Shown piece by piece: positions 21,901 to 32,400 of a DNA stretch of 64,000 nucleotides. Position numbers and translations under genes: made by a program. The stretch's first letter is position 1; every line of letters begins with the position of its first letter. The notes below the pieces were generated by a model, which did no database searches, was not told the origin of the DNA, and saw only the letters and a list, made by a program, of their open reading frames with translations. This DNA comes from Hetaerina americana (taxonomy: Eukaryota; Arthropoda; Insecta; Odonata; Calopterygidae), in NCBI GenBank assembly GCA_022747635.1, contig JAKTNV010000006.1, positions 66,409,590 to 66,473,589 of the forward strand, in the 5' to 3' direction.

Positions 21901-24779
21901 GAACAACTTCGTCAAACTAGTAGATGGGAGTACGGGAGGTTGTATCGGACAGGTACGCATATATATGTGGGTGAAGCATCCACGTTCATGGAGATCGGTT
22001 TCCGGAGAAGCCAAATTAAAACTTATATATACAGCAAATGAGACATGGATGTTATCACATGAGCATTAGTTTATACTAGTTTTCTTCATTTTTGTCGTAA
22101 AACTGTTACTGCAAGAGTAGGGGAAGTTAAACGTGATCCGTTCGCTAAATTGAGGGCGAAGTCGGAAATTCTATGTTTACCGAAGTTGATCAATGAGTTA
22201 ATATTCCATTAACTTATTAAAGAATGTGGTCGAAGATGACGTTGAGCGTCGAAAACCCTGAGATGTTGCAATCGTAGTTGAGATCTCAAAGTATTTATCT
22301 TTAAACTTATATGCCGATTGTTTTCTTCTAATTGTTATCCGCAATATATTTGCAGAAAATATAACAAAATTAAATTAAAAATTATGCAATAAAATATTAT
22401 ACACATGAATTGACTAAGTAGACAACTCGTTTATAATCCACCATAATTAACATTACAGAATTAACTTCCTTCAATTCTAGAAATGTGCTGAGATTCATAT
22501 TAGTCCATGGTAATTCTTACTCTAATAATGAATTGTATATTAAAATGTTTCTAATTTATTATCACGCAATAATTATTTATTCAAATGAATTATCTCTGAT
22601 AAATAGTTAGTGATTAATTTAGTCCCTTGCTTGATTCTCAGTTCTTTTACTCCGTAGAATTATCTTCAATTTGACTGTCATTACACATTATTTTCGATCG
22701 GCACAATACTCGTATTTATGAATCAAGTACACCAAATGTTCATAACCTGATTCACTTTCAGAGCCTGAATATATTTTTTCCAAATTTTTCTAATTTTCAT
22801 TGTTTTCATTATAATTTTTCCTAATTTCTGAAAGGTGAATGCCCGACAATATTTTTATCGAACCCATAATTCCGTCATCATATCCGAATGGGCGATCAAC
22901 TCTAAAACGGTGATCAAAACTGGAGTCCGGCGGTTTCGTCGCGACCGCCAATTATGACTGATTTAATAGAGTGATCAAACTATTAACTCCATGCGGAAAC
23001 TATTCCCCTAGACGAATAGCGACGAGGGAAATGAGCGGATTCCCTTCACTCCTATTCAAAAGGAAGCAAAATTCCTCAGACACGCCAACACTTAATTATA
23101 CGTGCTTTCATCTGCCGCTATAAACACTCAACTGATACCCTTGATGTCAAATATTTAAGTTTGATTTTTCGAACCCCACATTTTCCCCAAAATTCAGTTT
23201 TATTGAGTAAATAGAGTTGTGTCGTGTTCATCAACAACTGTTCATTTAAGTTATCTACAAAATAAGGCCTTCCTTCAATTTTAACGCACATATTTTTTTG
23301 GTTGAAATATCTAAAAATATTCACTTCAATGGAGGCCAGGTCAACAGGTGGATGAAGTGTACAGATCGCCCCTTGCATCGTAGACCCGCCCTCGACGAGG
23401 ACGAATTTTGTCTGGAGATTAATCTGGCAACTCTATGAGTGAACCGCCCTGAATATTTCGTCCGAAGCGATTGGAATAAATCCTCTCGGATTTCCCGCCC
23501 CTTCGTGCACACGATGAAAATTATTCACTGGTGAAAAAACATTTTTGATGTCATCAATGAGCATACCATCTCCAAAGTCGTCGTCTGAAGTGAAACACAA
23601 GCAATAACTAAGTCTTCATTTATTAGACATAATATGATATCATAAAAAGTGGTTAATAAATCTTTTATGGAATAACTAAATGTTTGTGTTTCAATTTAAT
23701 CCCATACTCAATCAAAGCTCTAATAGCAATTCAGCCATAATAATTCCATTCATACATTTGGCATACAGCGCCTATGAAGCTGCGACTGTGAGATTAACAT
23801 TATTGATACGCTACATAATTGAGTTTTGGTTGACTTATTTTTAATACATAATTATTTTAAGTTTAATTGTTGGTTTTGAGGAGAATAAGAGGAGTGAAAA
23901 CAATGTAATTTTTAATTTAAGGCCGGAGGCCTTCCACCTTGATGCAAGTTGTCTTCCACGACAACCCTGCGGAGGAGGAATGGCAATGAAATAAACATCC
24001 TGGTCAGGTGGGAGAAGATTTGTGCGCGTGTGGAAGCATAAGAAGGAATAATATGAACGTAGGAGATGAAAACGAGGAGGAAAATCCAGTTATTCCAAGA
24101 ATTCTTGAAGGACTATTAGACACTTAGCGTGCTTTTCTATCGGCTGGTCACTAATTGAAGAAGAAAAACAGGAGTAACCAGAGATCTCCCACTCTTCCAA
24201 ACCCATCTACCTATTACATTCCCGTCATTTACCTCTCTTGTTCGTCGACAAAAAAAGAAAGACAAGGAATTTCAAGAAGAAACAAAAAAATGTGGGAAGC
24301 AAAATGTAACAAAAGAGAAGTTAACGATGTCGTGGAAAAAAATAAAACGAACGACGTGATAACATGGCGTATGATGGGAACCACAAACAACATTATTTCT
24401 AGATTTAAATTATTAGAAAAAATGAGCAATTGGTCCCGTTTCACATTCATATTTGAAATTTGATGAATGCAGTCTTAAAGAGAGGCTGGAGCACTCATGA
24501 AAAATCGAGTTTCTAAAAAAATGTCATAGAGAATATTCAGGACATGTCAACTAGTCGCAACACCTAGGAAGCACACCGGATACTTGAAAATATTTAATTA
24601 AATCAGCTTATTCTTCTAGATTTTTTATGGCTCGGCATTTTTACTGCGCACATTTAGTAGAATTTCTCCTAACTTGTGCGTAAATTATTTCTTCCACGTT
24701 CAAAATCGTCTTCCTTTGATATCAAGTTTCTGAACACTTTCTGACATCCACTCCCACTCGGTTATTTGACATCTTGATG
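21901..24779. other. unassigned AT-rich DNA
   Basis: No gene or recognisable repeat. A perfect small hairpin AAGGCC-GGA-GGCCTT lies at 23919-23933. A GC patch at 23380-23510 holds no domain. The frames at 24155-24463 are lysine/asparagine rich and not convincing. Confidence 0.45.
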
Positions 24780-25110
24780 AGCGAATTTATATGGAAGGAG
24801 AAATCTTGGGAACAAACAACCGTACTCCAAAGACCGGCTCATCCCCTCGCTCCACGCACCCACACGGATGTGATCGCACGCACAGCCCAGGTCCTCCCAC
24901 GGAATCGATACTTATGGGCTTTGGCAAACTTTTTAAACGAGCCATGCAAAACATAAATTTCACTTGCGCGCCCAGAGGCGAGCTCGAAAATCGTGATTTG
25001 CTCTCCCGCCCCGCTCTCTCCTGAGGATCACCACGACACGGGGAGACGAAAACACGCCCGAGTGGGCTAAACGATCCGGTGTCTGCGAACATGATATCCA
25101 CACCCGCGGT
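24780..25110. other. GC-rich block without a gene
   Basis: CpG-containing, with three overlapping open frames in conflicting phases and no domain. Confidence 0.3.
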
Positions 25111-25869
25111 TTCCGTCGCGAAGGAACAGTAGTCGTTCCAGTTATTTCACCCTATTCTTTTTATAAGTTGGAGCAAACTTTCTGCGCGACGAGGAATTCT
25201 AAATCTAAACCGACACAGCCTCATGTATTTCAAGAAACATAATCCTCCCCCAAAATTTTAAGTGCAGCTTAAAATATTTTTTCGTTTCATTCTTCAAATA
25301 TTTCCTATCTCCAATCCTATTTTCGCGCAAAGGACCTGCATTAGGTTGATCTTTTAGGTCAGTTGAGGATTTGAGTCATCACAGACCACCTTAATTAGAT
25401 TAGAACCCTGAATTACAACGGCGTAGAGTTAAATAGGTAGAACAAAAGAATGTGTGCAAAGAAGCCTAGGAAGTTGGAATAAAATTATTAAGAGATTTCA
25501 CAAATAGGAAGTAAACCTAGATTCAAATTTTGATAGGTATCAATCAATTTTACATAATGCAACGAGCGTATTTCGTAATTATTACATAAAGAAACATCAG
25601 TAGCACTTCCTGATTTTTAACCACAAACTTATTAGGAGTAATGGTTATGTAATTTAGTTGTCAAATAACGGTTTCAGTGACCTACACAACAGTGCAATTT
25701 TATGAAAGAAACTTAATCGTTAGAATGATAAATATTTAAAAACATTTTGGAGGGAAAAAACATGCAAAAATTTAACTAACTACAAGGATTGCATCAACTT
25801 GCTTCCACATCCGTGACTTAAAATCTCCTCTAGAGTAGTTTTTTTCGATAGAAACGGTTTCTGTTTGGC
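25111..25869. other. unassigned AT-rich DNA
   Basis: Nothing recognised. Confidence 0.5.
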
Positions 25870-26275
25870 CTTAGGGACAATGTGAGCGCCGCGACAGAAT
25901 TTTCCCCGAGAGCTCCCCTTTCCTCCTACCCTCTTCCCATCTTCCCCCTTTCCCCTAATCCCAAAGGAAACCGAGGAAAGTCTGAGAAACAGTCGTTTAC
26001 TCCCACCCCTCATCCCTCCAACCCTCAAACGTACAAATCCGTTTACCCCTAACTACGTAGCCGGTCTCCCACACGAATCTTTCCTCCCTCCTGCCCCCCC
26101 TCCACCTTGGCGAACCTTTTACTGTGATGCCCTAGATGAGCACCTACGTTACGTCTCTTGAACTCCTCCCATTTCCCTCATGAACGCCCACCTCCCCGCA
26201 TAAACCCTTCCGAAACCCTATTCCACTTCCCTACTGCCACTGTTGCTTTTAGGTCCCGCTTTAGGACGTGGTGGC
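25870..26275. other. GC-rich polypyrimidine block
   Basis: C/T-rich runs (CTTCCCCCTTTCCCC, CCTCCCTCCTGCCCCCCCTCC) with a few CpGs near the start. Same character as the block at 21340. Confidence 0.35.
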
Positions 26276-26792
26276 GGAAAATGTGATTATAGCCATATAG
26301 AGATTGCATCATACATCTTAATCTATGGATTGTCTCTAAAAGCGATAGTTTCCAGAATATTCATGTTGAATTTATGAATCTGAGGTTAATTTGTAGCTGG
26401 AATTGGCTATTGAGCCATTTTCAAAAAGATTTTATAGATAATGGTTGCTTATTTAACAGGAACTTTTACATGTGAAGAGTCTTTGCAAATTTATATGCGT
26501 ACACAAATGTAAGCAATGAAGAAAAAGCATAAAATATTCTACCACCTCTAAGCCATTACGATTGTTCATTTTCCCTATCAAAAAATCAAAGCATACATTA
26601 ATACTCAATAGTAAAATAATTAATTAGATGATTTTTTTGGTATAAAACCTGCATCAGTTGTATGCGATTACCGCATGAACGAAAAAATAAATGTTTACAA
26701 AAACATCATTCTTAATGCTTAAGAAATTACTAATGAATTGAATCTCGGATAAACTCACTCTTCGTTAACTATATATCAATTCCATGCAATAT
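26276..26792. other. unassigned AT-rich DNA
   Basis: Nothing recognised. Confidence 0.5.
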
Positions 26793-26990
26793 TTTCAGAG
26801 TGTAAAAATCATTCACCTTGACCGGGATTCGAATCCGAATTCCTCAATGTCCAGCCGCCCCAAAATTTCAGAGTTCTAGAAGACGCTTCGATAGCTTAAC
26901 GGGCTAAACCACTCGACCGGACATCGAGGGATCCGGGTTCGAATCCCGGTCAAGGCGAATGATTTTTACGCTCTGAAATTGTTGAATTGA
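26793..26990. repeat. head-to-head inverted pair of tRNA-like units
   Basis: Right unit (+): TAGCTTAACGGGCTAAACC (A-box-like), GGTTCGAATCCCGG (B box, about 26937-26948), then CAAGGCGAATGATTTTTACG and CTCTGAAA. Left arm (-): the reverse complement carries GGATTCGAATCCCGGTCAAGG, TGAATGATTTTTAC and CTCTGAAA, so about 80 bases match in inverted order. The left unit lacks the A-box half. About 45 bases (GCCCCAAAATTTCAGAGTTC and neighbours) separate the arms. Either two SINE insertions met head to head or one was copied by fold-back; the single-stranded form would make a long hairpin. Confidence 0.7.
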
Positions 26991-27061
26991 AATTCACATT
27001 AGCGGATGACTCCGTTAAAAAGTTACTGCAGCGGCATCTCCCACATTTTCTTGGAGTTTAT

Positions 27062-27126
27062 ACACCAATTAGTACTTATTACAAAGTCATGAGCTATGCA
27101 TAGCATGTCTATTAGTAATTTGGTGT
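27062..27126. other. imperfect 65-base hairpin
   Basis: ACACCAA at 27062 pairs with TTGGTGT at 27120-27126, then TTA/TAA and TATT/AATA segments pair with bulges, and the tip holds the perfect palindrome GCTATGCATAGC (27093-27104). It could be a tiny foldback element or a pre-miRNA-like fold. I recognise no known miRNA in it. Confidence 0.3.
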
Positions 27127-29090
27127 TTCACCTTTCTGATATTTGAAAATCAAGCGGACAAATATACGGAGGACAGCTCTGATGTAGGAATCTAGTCTTG
27201 GGAATGCCAAGGAGACTGCAAACACGTTTTCTTCATGGCAAAATCCAATCTAAGAATTCATTATGCACTTTGATGAATACCTATTCCTTGCAATATCATG
27301 TTACACATCGCTCGATCTGAATCAATCGGTAACTCGCATCCATCATTATTTCGTGCGAGTTTGCTTCCGACATCCGACGACCGTATTATCTAAACCCCGC
27401 ACTGCATCAGTTGATTTGAGGATAGCAGTGAAATAGTGGAATTGGTTGACGAGTAAACACGAGATATCTTTCACGAACAGGATCCAAGGCCGGGCAAAGA
27501 AATAATGATGAAGTGACTATCTCAAAAGGTGACTCATTAACCAATTCCAAAATAAATATCTCTACTTTAACCATTTCATTTGATATTTTTTAAATTTTAA
27601 GTCTAAAATTTCTAATACGAAACTTATTTCGATTAAAATCAAGTTTTAAAAAAATCTAATAGTCGTCTTAGTGGTAATATACCATTACACCTTAATCAAA
27701 TGATCATAGGCTTGGGTGTCGAATCAGTAGAACACTAATAATTAAGAGAGAAAGAGAAGAATTATGTACTTCCACAGCACAGCTACATTACAGAACAACG
27801 GTGAAGAGACATAATTGTACGTTGACATAGCTTTAAAATTCCACCATTATACATTTTGAAATCTTTATCTCAATGCCTCGATGTGATTACAATATGTTTC
27901 TTAGAAAAAAACACCGGAAACCAGGTAACTAAATCATTATACATAATTTTCAAAGAGTTCCTCGGCTTAATTTCTCCGACCTTCATAAATTTACCCATAT
28001 AGTCCAGGTTTGCAGAAACCCCAATGTCATCGATCGATTTTGCTAAGAATTCAATGTTTATGGCTTAAAAATCACCTGATTCAACAATGACCCCTGAAGA
28101 AAAACTCAAGACGTTAACGTTCTATAGGATCAGCACTAATAATTAATTCAGTGGGATCTGGAAATGAGCCAGTTGAAGCCGGAGTGTTCATGTATATTAT
28201 TTGATCACGTTAGTGTAGGCTTAAACGTTCAGCAGTTATGAGAAACTTTTGCAATCAAGAGTTCAAGGAAGTAAAGCTTAAACCAATATAATTTAATATA
28301 CTATCCTCGTGCGGAATCAACTCAAGAATTGGACTTATGAAATGCTGTGAGGGAAGCATTGGTAGGATTTTTTGCCTAAAGAGTTAGGAAATTAGGCAGA
28401 TCAAATCCTGTAATGGCAAAATAAAAGAAAATCCATAATATTTCGATAAAATTTCGTGAATCAACAAATAAATCAATATTTTCCTTTAGAAAACGCCCCA
28501 TATCCGGCTCACTGATATTTTTTAGAGGGATGGAATTTGTGAGTTTCACGAAAATCTTGTAAATTCCGTATCGCTAGAAATCTGACCATAATTTGTGTTA
28601 GCCAAAATAATCAATCTCATACAGTGATGCATGACCTTTTGTCAGTCAACGGCCCACACATGAGACATTTTCCGAGCTCGCTGGCCAAATTAGAAAAATT
28701 GAAGTAAAGATGCAAATTACCTGGCGCATTTAAAATATTTCAAAACGTTGATAAATAGATAAAGTAACAAGGAAACAATAGTTGTAGATCCATGTTACTT
28801 CACCGCAAAATAAATAAATTGTGATATTTATTTTAAAATATTCAATAGATTAAAAGTTAAGTAACACCAGCGGTCACGGTCTTCGTGAATAGCAGTGACG
28901 GTCCACGAGGCGTATACAACTCTTCCTGACTGACCTTCTATCTCTCCGATGCGCCTCAAATCACTTTGGACTCACCCCGTTCAAGTGTATCCGCGAATTA
29001 CACCTAAGCACGAATCCACACTCCCTCCCCTTCAAGTCCTACATTCTCGAAACTGCAAAGTGGTTTTGCATCGAAAAAAATATTAACTTC
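27127..29090. other. unassigned AT-rich DNA
   Basis: No gene or repeat recognised. A mildly GC-rich stretch at 28865-29040 holds no open frame of note. Confidence 0.5.
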
Positions 29091-29093
29091 TTA

Positions 29094-29640
29094 CCTATAT
29101 ATAATAATACACTCTGTCACGAGGAAATTTCCCTCTCCCTCCCTCTCTCACGTGAGAGTACATGACGTTCCCATAAACACCGATGCATCGAGCACGCCGT
29201 CGCGCAAATGATAAGCAACCCGGACGGACGGATAGGGAAACCGGTTTCGGGAAGGGGGCGACCTGGCGCCGCTGGATGATGTGCTGGAGCAATTCGAGGG
29301 AAGGGAGGAGGAAGGGGTGGCCGAGGGGGAGGGAATACGCTGGACGGGCGCAGGGAGGGGCGGGGGCGTGAGTCGAGGCAATTCCCGAGGAAGGGAAAGG
29401 TGCAGCCGCCGAGCGGGAAGGGGGGAAGGAGGAAGGGAGGGTGCGGCGGCGGTGGTCGGCGCGAGAGAAAATAAAACGTACCCCCCACTCCACCCCATTC
29501 CCCTTGATTGAGGCGACTGAAAGTCTTACTTCGAGAAGACAAAGGGGAGAGCGGATGGAAAAACCCAACCTGGACCCACGACCTCTCAAGTCCTCACGCG
29601 GTAAAAACTCCACCTCAACGTGGGCTGGGCTCGAACTCCA
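29094..29640. other. GC-rich polypurine block with TATA and E-box palindrome
   Basis: TATATATAATAAT at the left edge is followed by the perfect 14-bp palindrome CTCTCACGTGAGAG (29145-29158) around an E-box CACGTG, then a CpG- and purine-rich stretch (GGGAAGGGGGGAAGGAGG) to about 29460. All minus-strand phases are open for 116 to 172 codons at once, which reflects composition, not genes. Promoter-like in make-up, but no transcript is evident. Confidence 0.35.
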
Positions 29641-30394
29641 CCACAGAGAAGGAGTGGTCAGCCAGGTTTTTTTTACACTTTTAAGGCATGATCAAATTAT
29701 TACCTATTAAGATAAGTAAATTTACAATAACATCCAGTCAAAGGGCAATTCAAAATGCTTCGTAAATATAAACGAATAATTTCGGTGGTCCATAATGAAG
29801 GGGTCGTGAATTCATATATAATAATACTCAGTTCTCTATGAATTATGATTTATTTAACTACGCATATCAGCGTGTAAGGAAATTATAATATTTCATAACA
29901 TATGTATAACTAAATGACCATTAACCCCTCGAATACTATGAGCTTCCCAACCTTGAAATTGAGTTTAGGGTTTTACATTCGATCCAATAAACAATTTTGA
30001 TTGAGTTTTGTGTATGCATGGAATTATGTAGAATGTAAATGAGTTAAATTCCGTAGAATTTGGGAAAATCTACCTTTCATTTAAATAGATTAGTCCCGAA
30101 GGTACTTTGGTATTATTTAGATATAAATAAAATCTTCATTCTTACAGATTAATTAGTGCCGCCGCATAAAAATCACCCGTAATGAAATTATGTAGAAACT
30201 TAGGTCATAACAATGCATGGTAAATACGCTGGATGCAACCACATTCATTAAATTAAAACGTACTCAATGGCTGGATCATCAATAACTACTAGACTACATA
30301 ATACCAAAAATATGAATGAATATAATTTTCCTGTTCTCAATTGAGTAATATAAAATTGGTAAAAGACTCTAAACTCGTCTTTTTAAAATAATTA
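29641..30394. other. unassigned AT-rich DNA
   Basis: Nothing recognised. Confidence 0.5.
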
Positions 30395-30905
30395 AGACTA
30401 TTATTATTAAGTAAGTAATCTACCGGTTAAGGCAGGTTTTAGATGGATACAACTACCAAATAAATACTCGTATTTTGTTTCTCCTGGAAAACACAACCCA
30501 ACATCCTACTCTACAAGTACCTCTTAAATCTGCGTACTTCCTTCCTCCTTTCATCCCGTCCAACATCTGTATCCTATCATTGCTCTTTCCTCGTTTGCCT
30601 AACATTCTTTCTTCTTTCGAAGCCTTCAAATTCCCCCGCCGATCAATATGCATTGATTCCGTATCCACCCCCGGGAAGCTGTGCGAATTGATCACACTGT
30701 ACCTCAATATGAGCCTAACTATTATAAAATTTAACTCATATGTTTCTGAGTCATCTGGAATGTTCAATGTATCCTTCTTATGATTGCTTGGTGGCATGTA
30801 TACTTGAACATTGACTAAGTTCGTTGATTCTGCTTTTATCTCTACTAGTAATATTCAATCCCTTGCTTTCTTTATGTGCTGGCTATGCTTTTTCCTACCT
30901 TTTTA
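30395..30905 (-). mobile_element. LINE remnant: endonuclease piece joined to 3' tail (L-A)
   Basis: Minus strand. First an apurinic-endonuclease-type segment, VEIKAESTNLVNVQVYMPPS (compare IKAEPVNLVVIQVYMPTSD of such LINEs). Then NFIIVRLILRYSVINSHSFPG, matching the QIDYIMVR-RYRNAVISSHAFPG segment seen at 60.3 kb. Then ERMLGKRGKSNDRIQMLDGMKGGRKY, the polyprotein end seen at 3654. The catalytic middle of the endonuclease and the whole reverse transcriptase are missing, so at least two internal deletions are implied. The 3' stem-loop (30420-30435) and a TAATAATAAT-like tail are kept. Confidence 0.75.
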
Positions 30906-31198
30906 TTCAATATTGAATTAAGATTATATCTAAAAAAACTAATAATGATATTCTTTATGTAAAGGTTAATTTTTTTATTCAATTTGTCAATTTTCCTAGA
31001 TTTTACATAAAGGGCTTGTCTCTATTTGAAACTGACTCAACGCGACATTTTCCTTTCAGGTTGATACACTTAACTGAATACGAAGTTGGTTTATGGAGTC
31101 AATTCTCTATGGATTACTGCTGAGAAAACAACAGGGTTAAATATAATAGACTTGTCATTCTCTCCGCCACCCTACTGTTAGCCACTGGATCTAAATCT
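30906..31198. other. unassigned AT-rich DNA
   Basis: The last part upstream of the LINE remnant on its strand; may hold further decayed element sequence but I cannot align it. Confidence 0.4.
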
Positions 31199-31318
31199 AA
31201 GATTGGTTTGAAAGGAAACATTTGGTGAAAATCTCACATTAAGCCCCTCGGGAAACAATCCCTTACCTTCTGCCTCCCGCGGCTTTCCAGGAAGTCCTGG
31301 CATCCGGAAAATCGCATA
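31199..31318 (-). repeat. SINE-B fragment, minus strand
   Basis: GATTGGTTTGAAAGG, TTAAGCCCCTCGGG, CTTCTGCCTCCCGCGGCTTT and CAGGAAGTCCTGGCATCCGG follow the 3' half of SINE-B in reverse. The tRNA-like head is missing. Confidence 0.55.
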
Positions 31319-31910
31319 TTCATGATTTTCATGAAAAGTATCTGAACAGAAATCAAACTTTATTTCCACTGGAATACTTTCATGCGCTAAATTATGTCTT
31401 CTCCTTATATCCTTCCTATAACTGTGTCGATATGTTTTATATTCCTAGAAATAAATCCACTGCAAATGGTATAAATGAATATATTACGCTGTATTCCCCG
31501 CTTCTTACCTGAAATTTAAGAGAGCCCTGAATGCATAGAATTTTAATTAACAAGGGGATCCTAAAGATATTAATTCATTCTAAATGGTTTTTTGTCCACC
31601 TTTCTGCTTCAGCAATCGTGACATATAGCACTATTTGGCTACCATATGCACCAATCATCATATCATCAAGTAGAGCTCATTTTTTTGGGTAATATACGAG
31701 ATATAGTATCTCTTAATAATGCAATAGTGCACTTACGCTTCTAAAATTGCCAAGAGGGAATAGAGATATTAATGGTGGCTTTATAATAACACAGGAAGCA
31801 TTTTAAGGATAGAAACATAAAGCTGAAATTAAGTTAATATGGTCACCACACTAGCGTTTCGAAAACGTGGTTCTCGAAGCTTTATTTTGGACTGTTTTTC
31901 ATTGTATTTT
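31319..31910. other. unassigned AT-rich DNA
   Basis: Nothing recognised. Confidence 0.5.
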
Positions 31911-32400
31911 CGAAATTGAGCACACGCGTATGTAATTCATTCGCAAAGATTCAGTTCCGGTACACAAGCGTGACCCGAAGAATGCCTCTGAAGCCACGAT
32001 TCTTTCCTCGGAACAATCTCTTTCTCCCCCTCTTCGTCCGGTCACACGCTCTCTGGGGAGTAGTGGCAATTCGCTGGAAGGAAAAAGAGGACGGTGGGTA
32101 CGGGTTGGGGGGATGGTGGGGGAGCAAGACCTATTAGGGTTGCACGATGCACTCACCAAGAGTATGCAGGGCGGTGTGAGGTGAAACCTTTCGTCTCCTC
32201 CCGCCCACCCTTAACACCCATCGTTTCGAAAATTACTGCGGAGGGAATAACAAAACGACTTTGCATTCACTTGGAAGGATGGGATGTTTTTTTCAACTCT
32301 TCTCTTTCCCCTCCCTCTAAGAGTCCCCTTGCCCCCATTATCACCGCTTTCCTTTGCTTTTCTCGTTCGTTTCAATAATGGCCATTCTTCAGCCCGGCAA
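31911..32400. other. GC-rich mixed block
   Basis: CpG-containing first third, then a G-rich stretch (GGGTTGGGGGGATGGTGGGG near 32100) and a later C/T-rich run near 32300. Open frames on both strands conflict and show no domain. The G runs could form a G-quadruplex. Confidence 0.3.

Noticed and set aside
23919..23933. AAGGCC-GGA-GGCCTT as a regulatory site
   Set aside because: Perfect but only 6 bp; no supporting context.
26883..26962. tRNA gene
   Set aside because: A and B boxes are good, but arm pairing is poor and the inverted partner and related copies mark it as a SINE.
29095..29613. Long minus-strand frames of 116 to 172 codons
   Set aside because: Three phases are open at once in GC-rich purine/pyrimidine DNA and the products are low-complexity P/S/R; explained by lack of stop codons.
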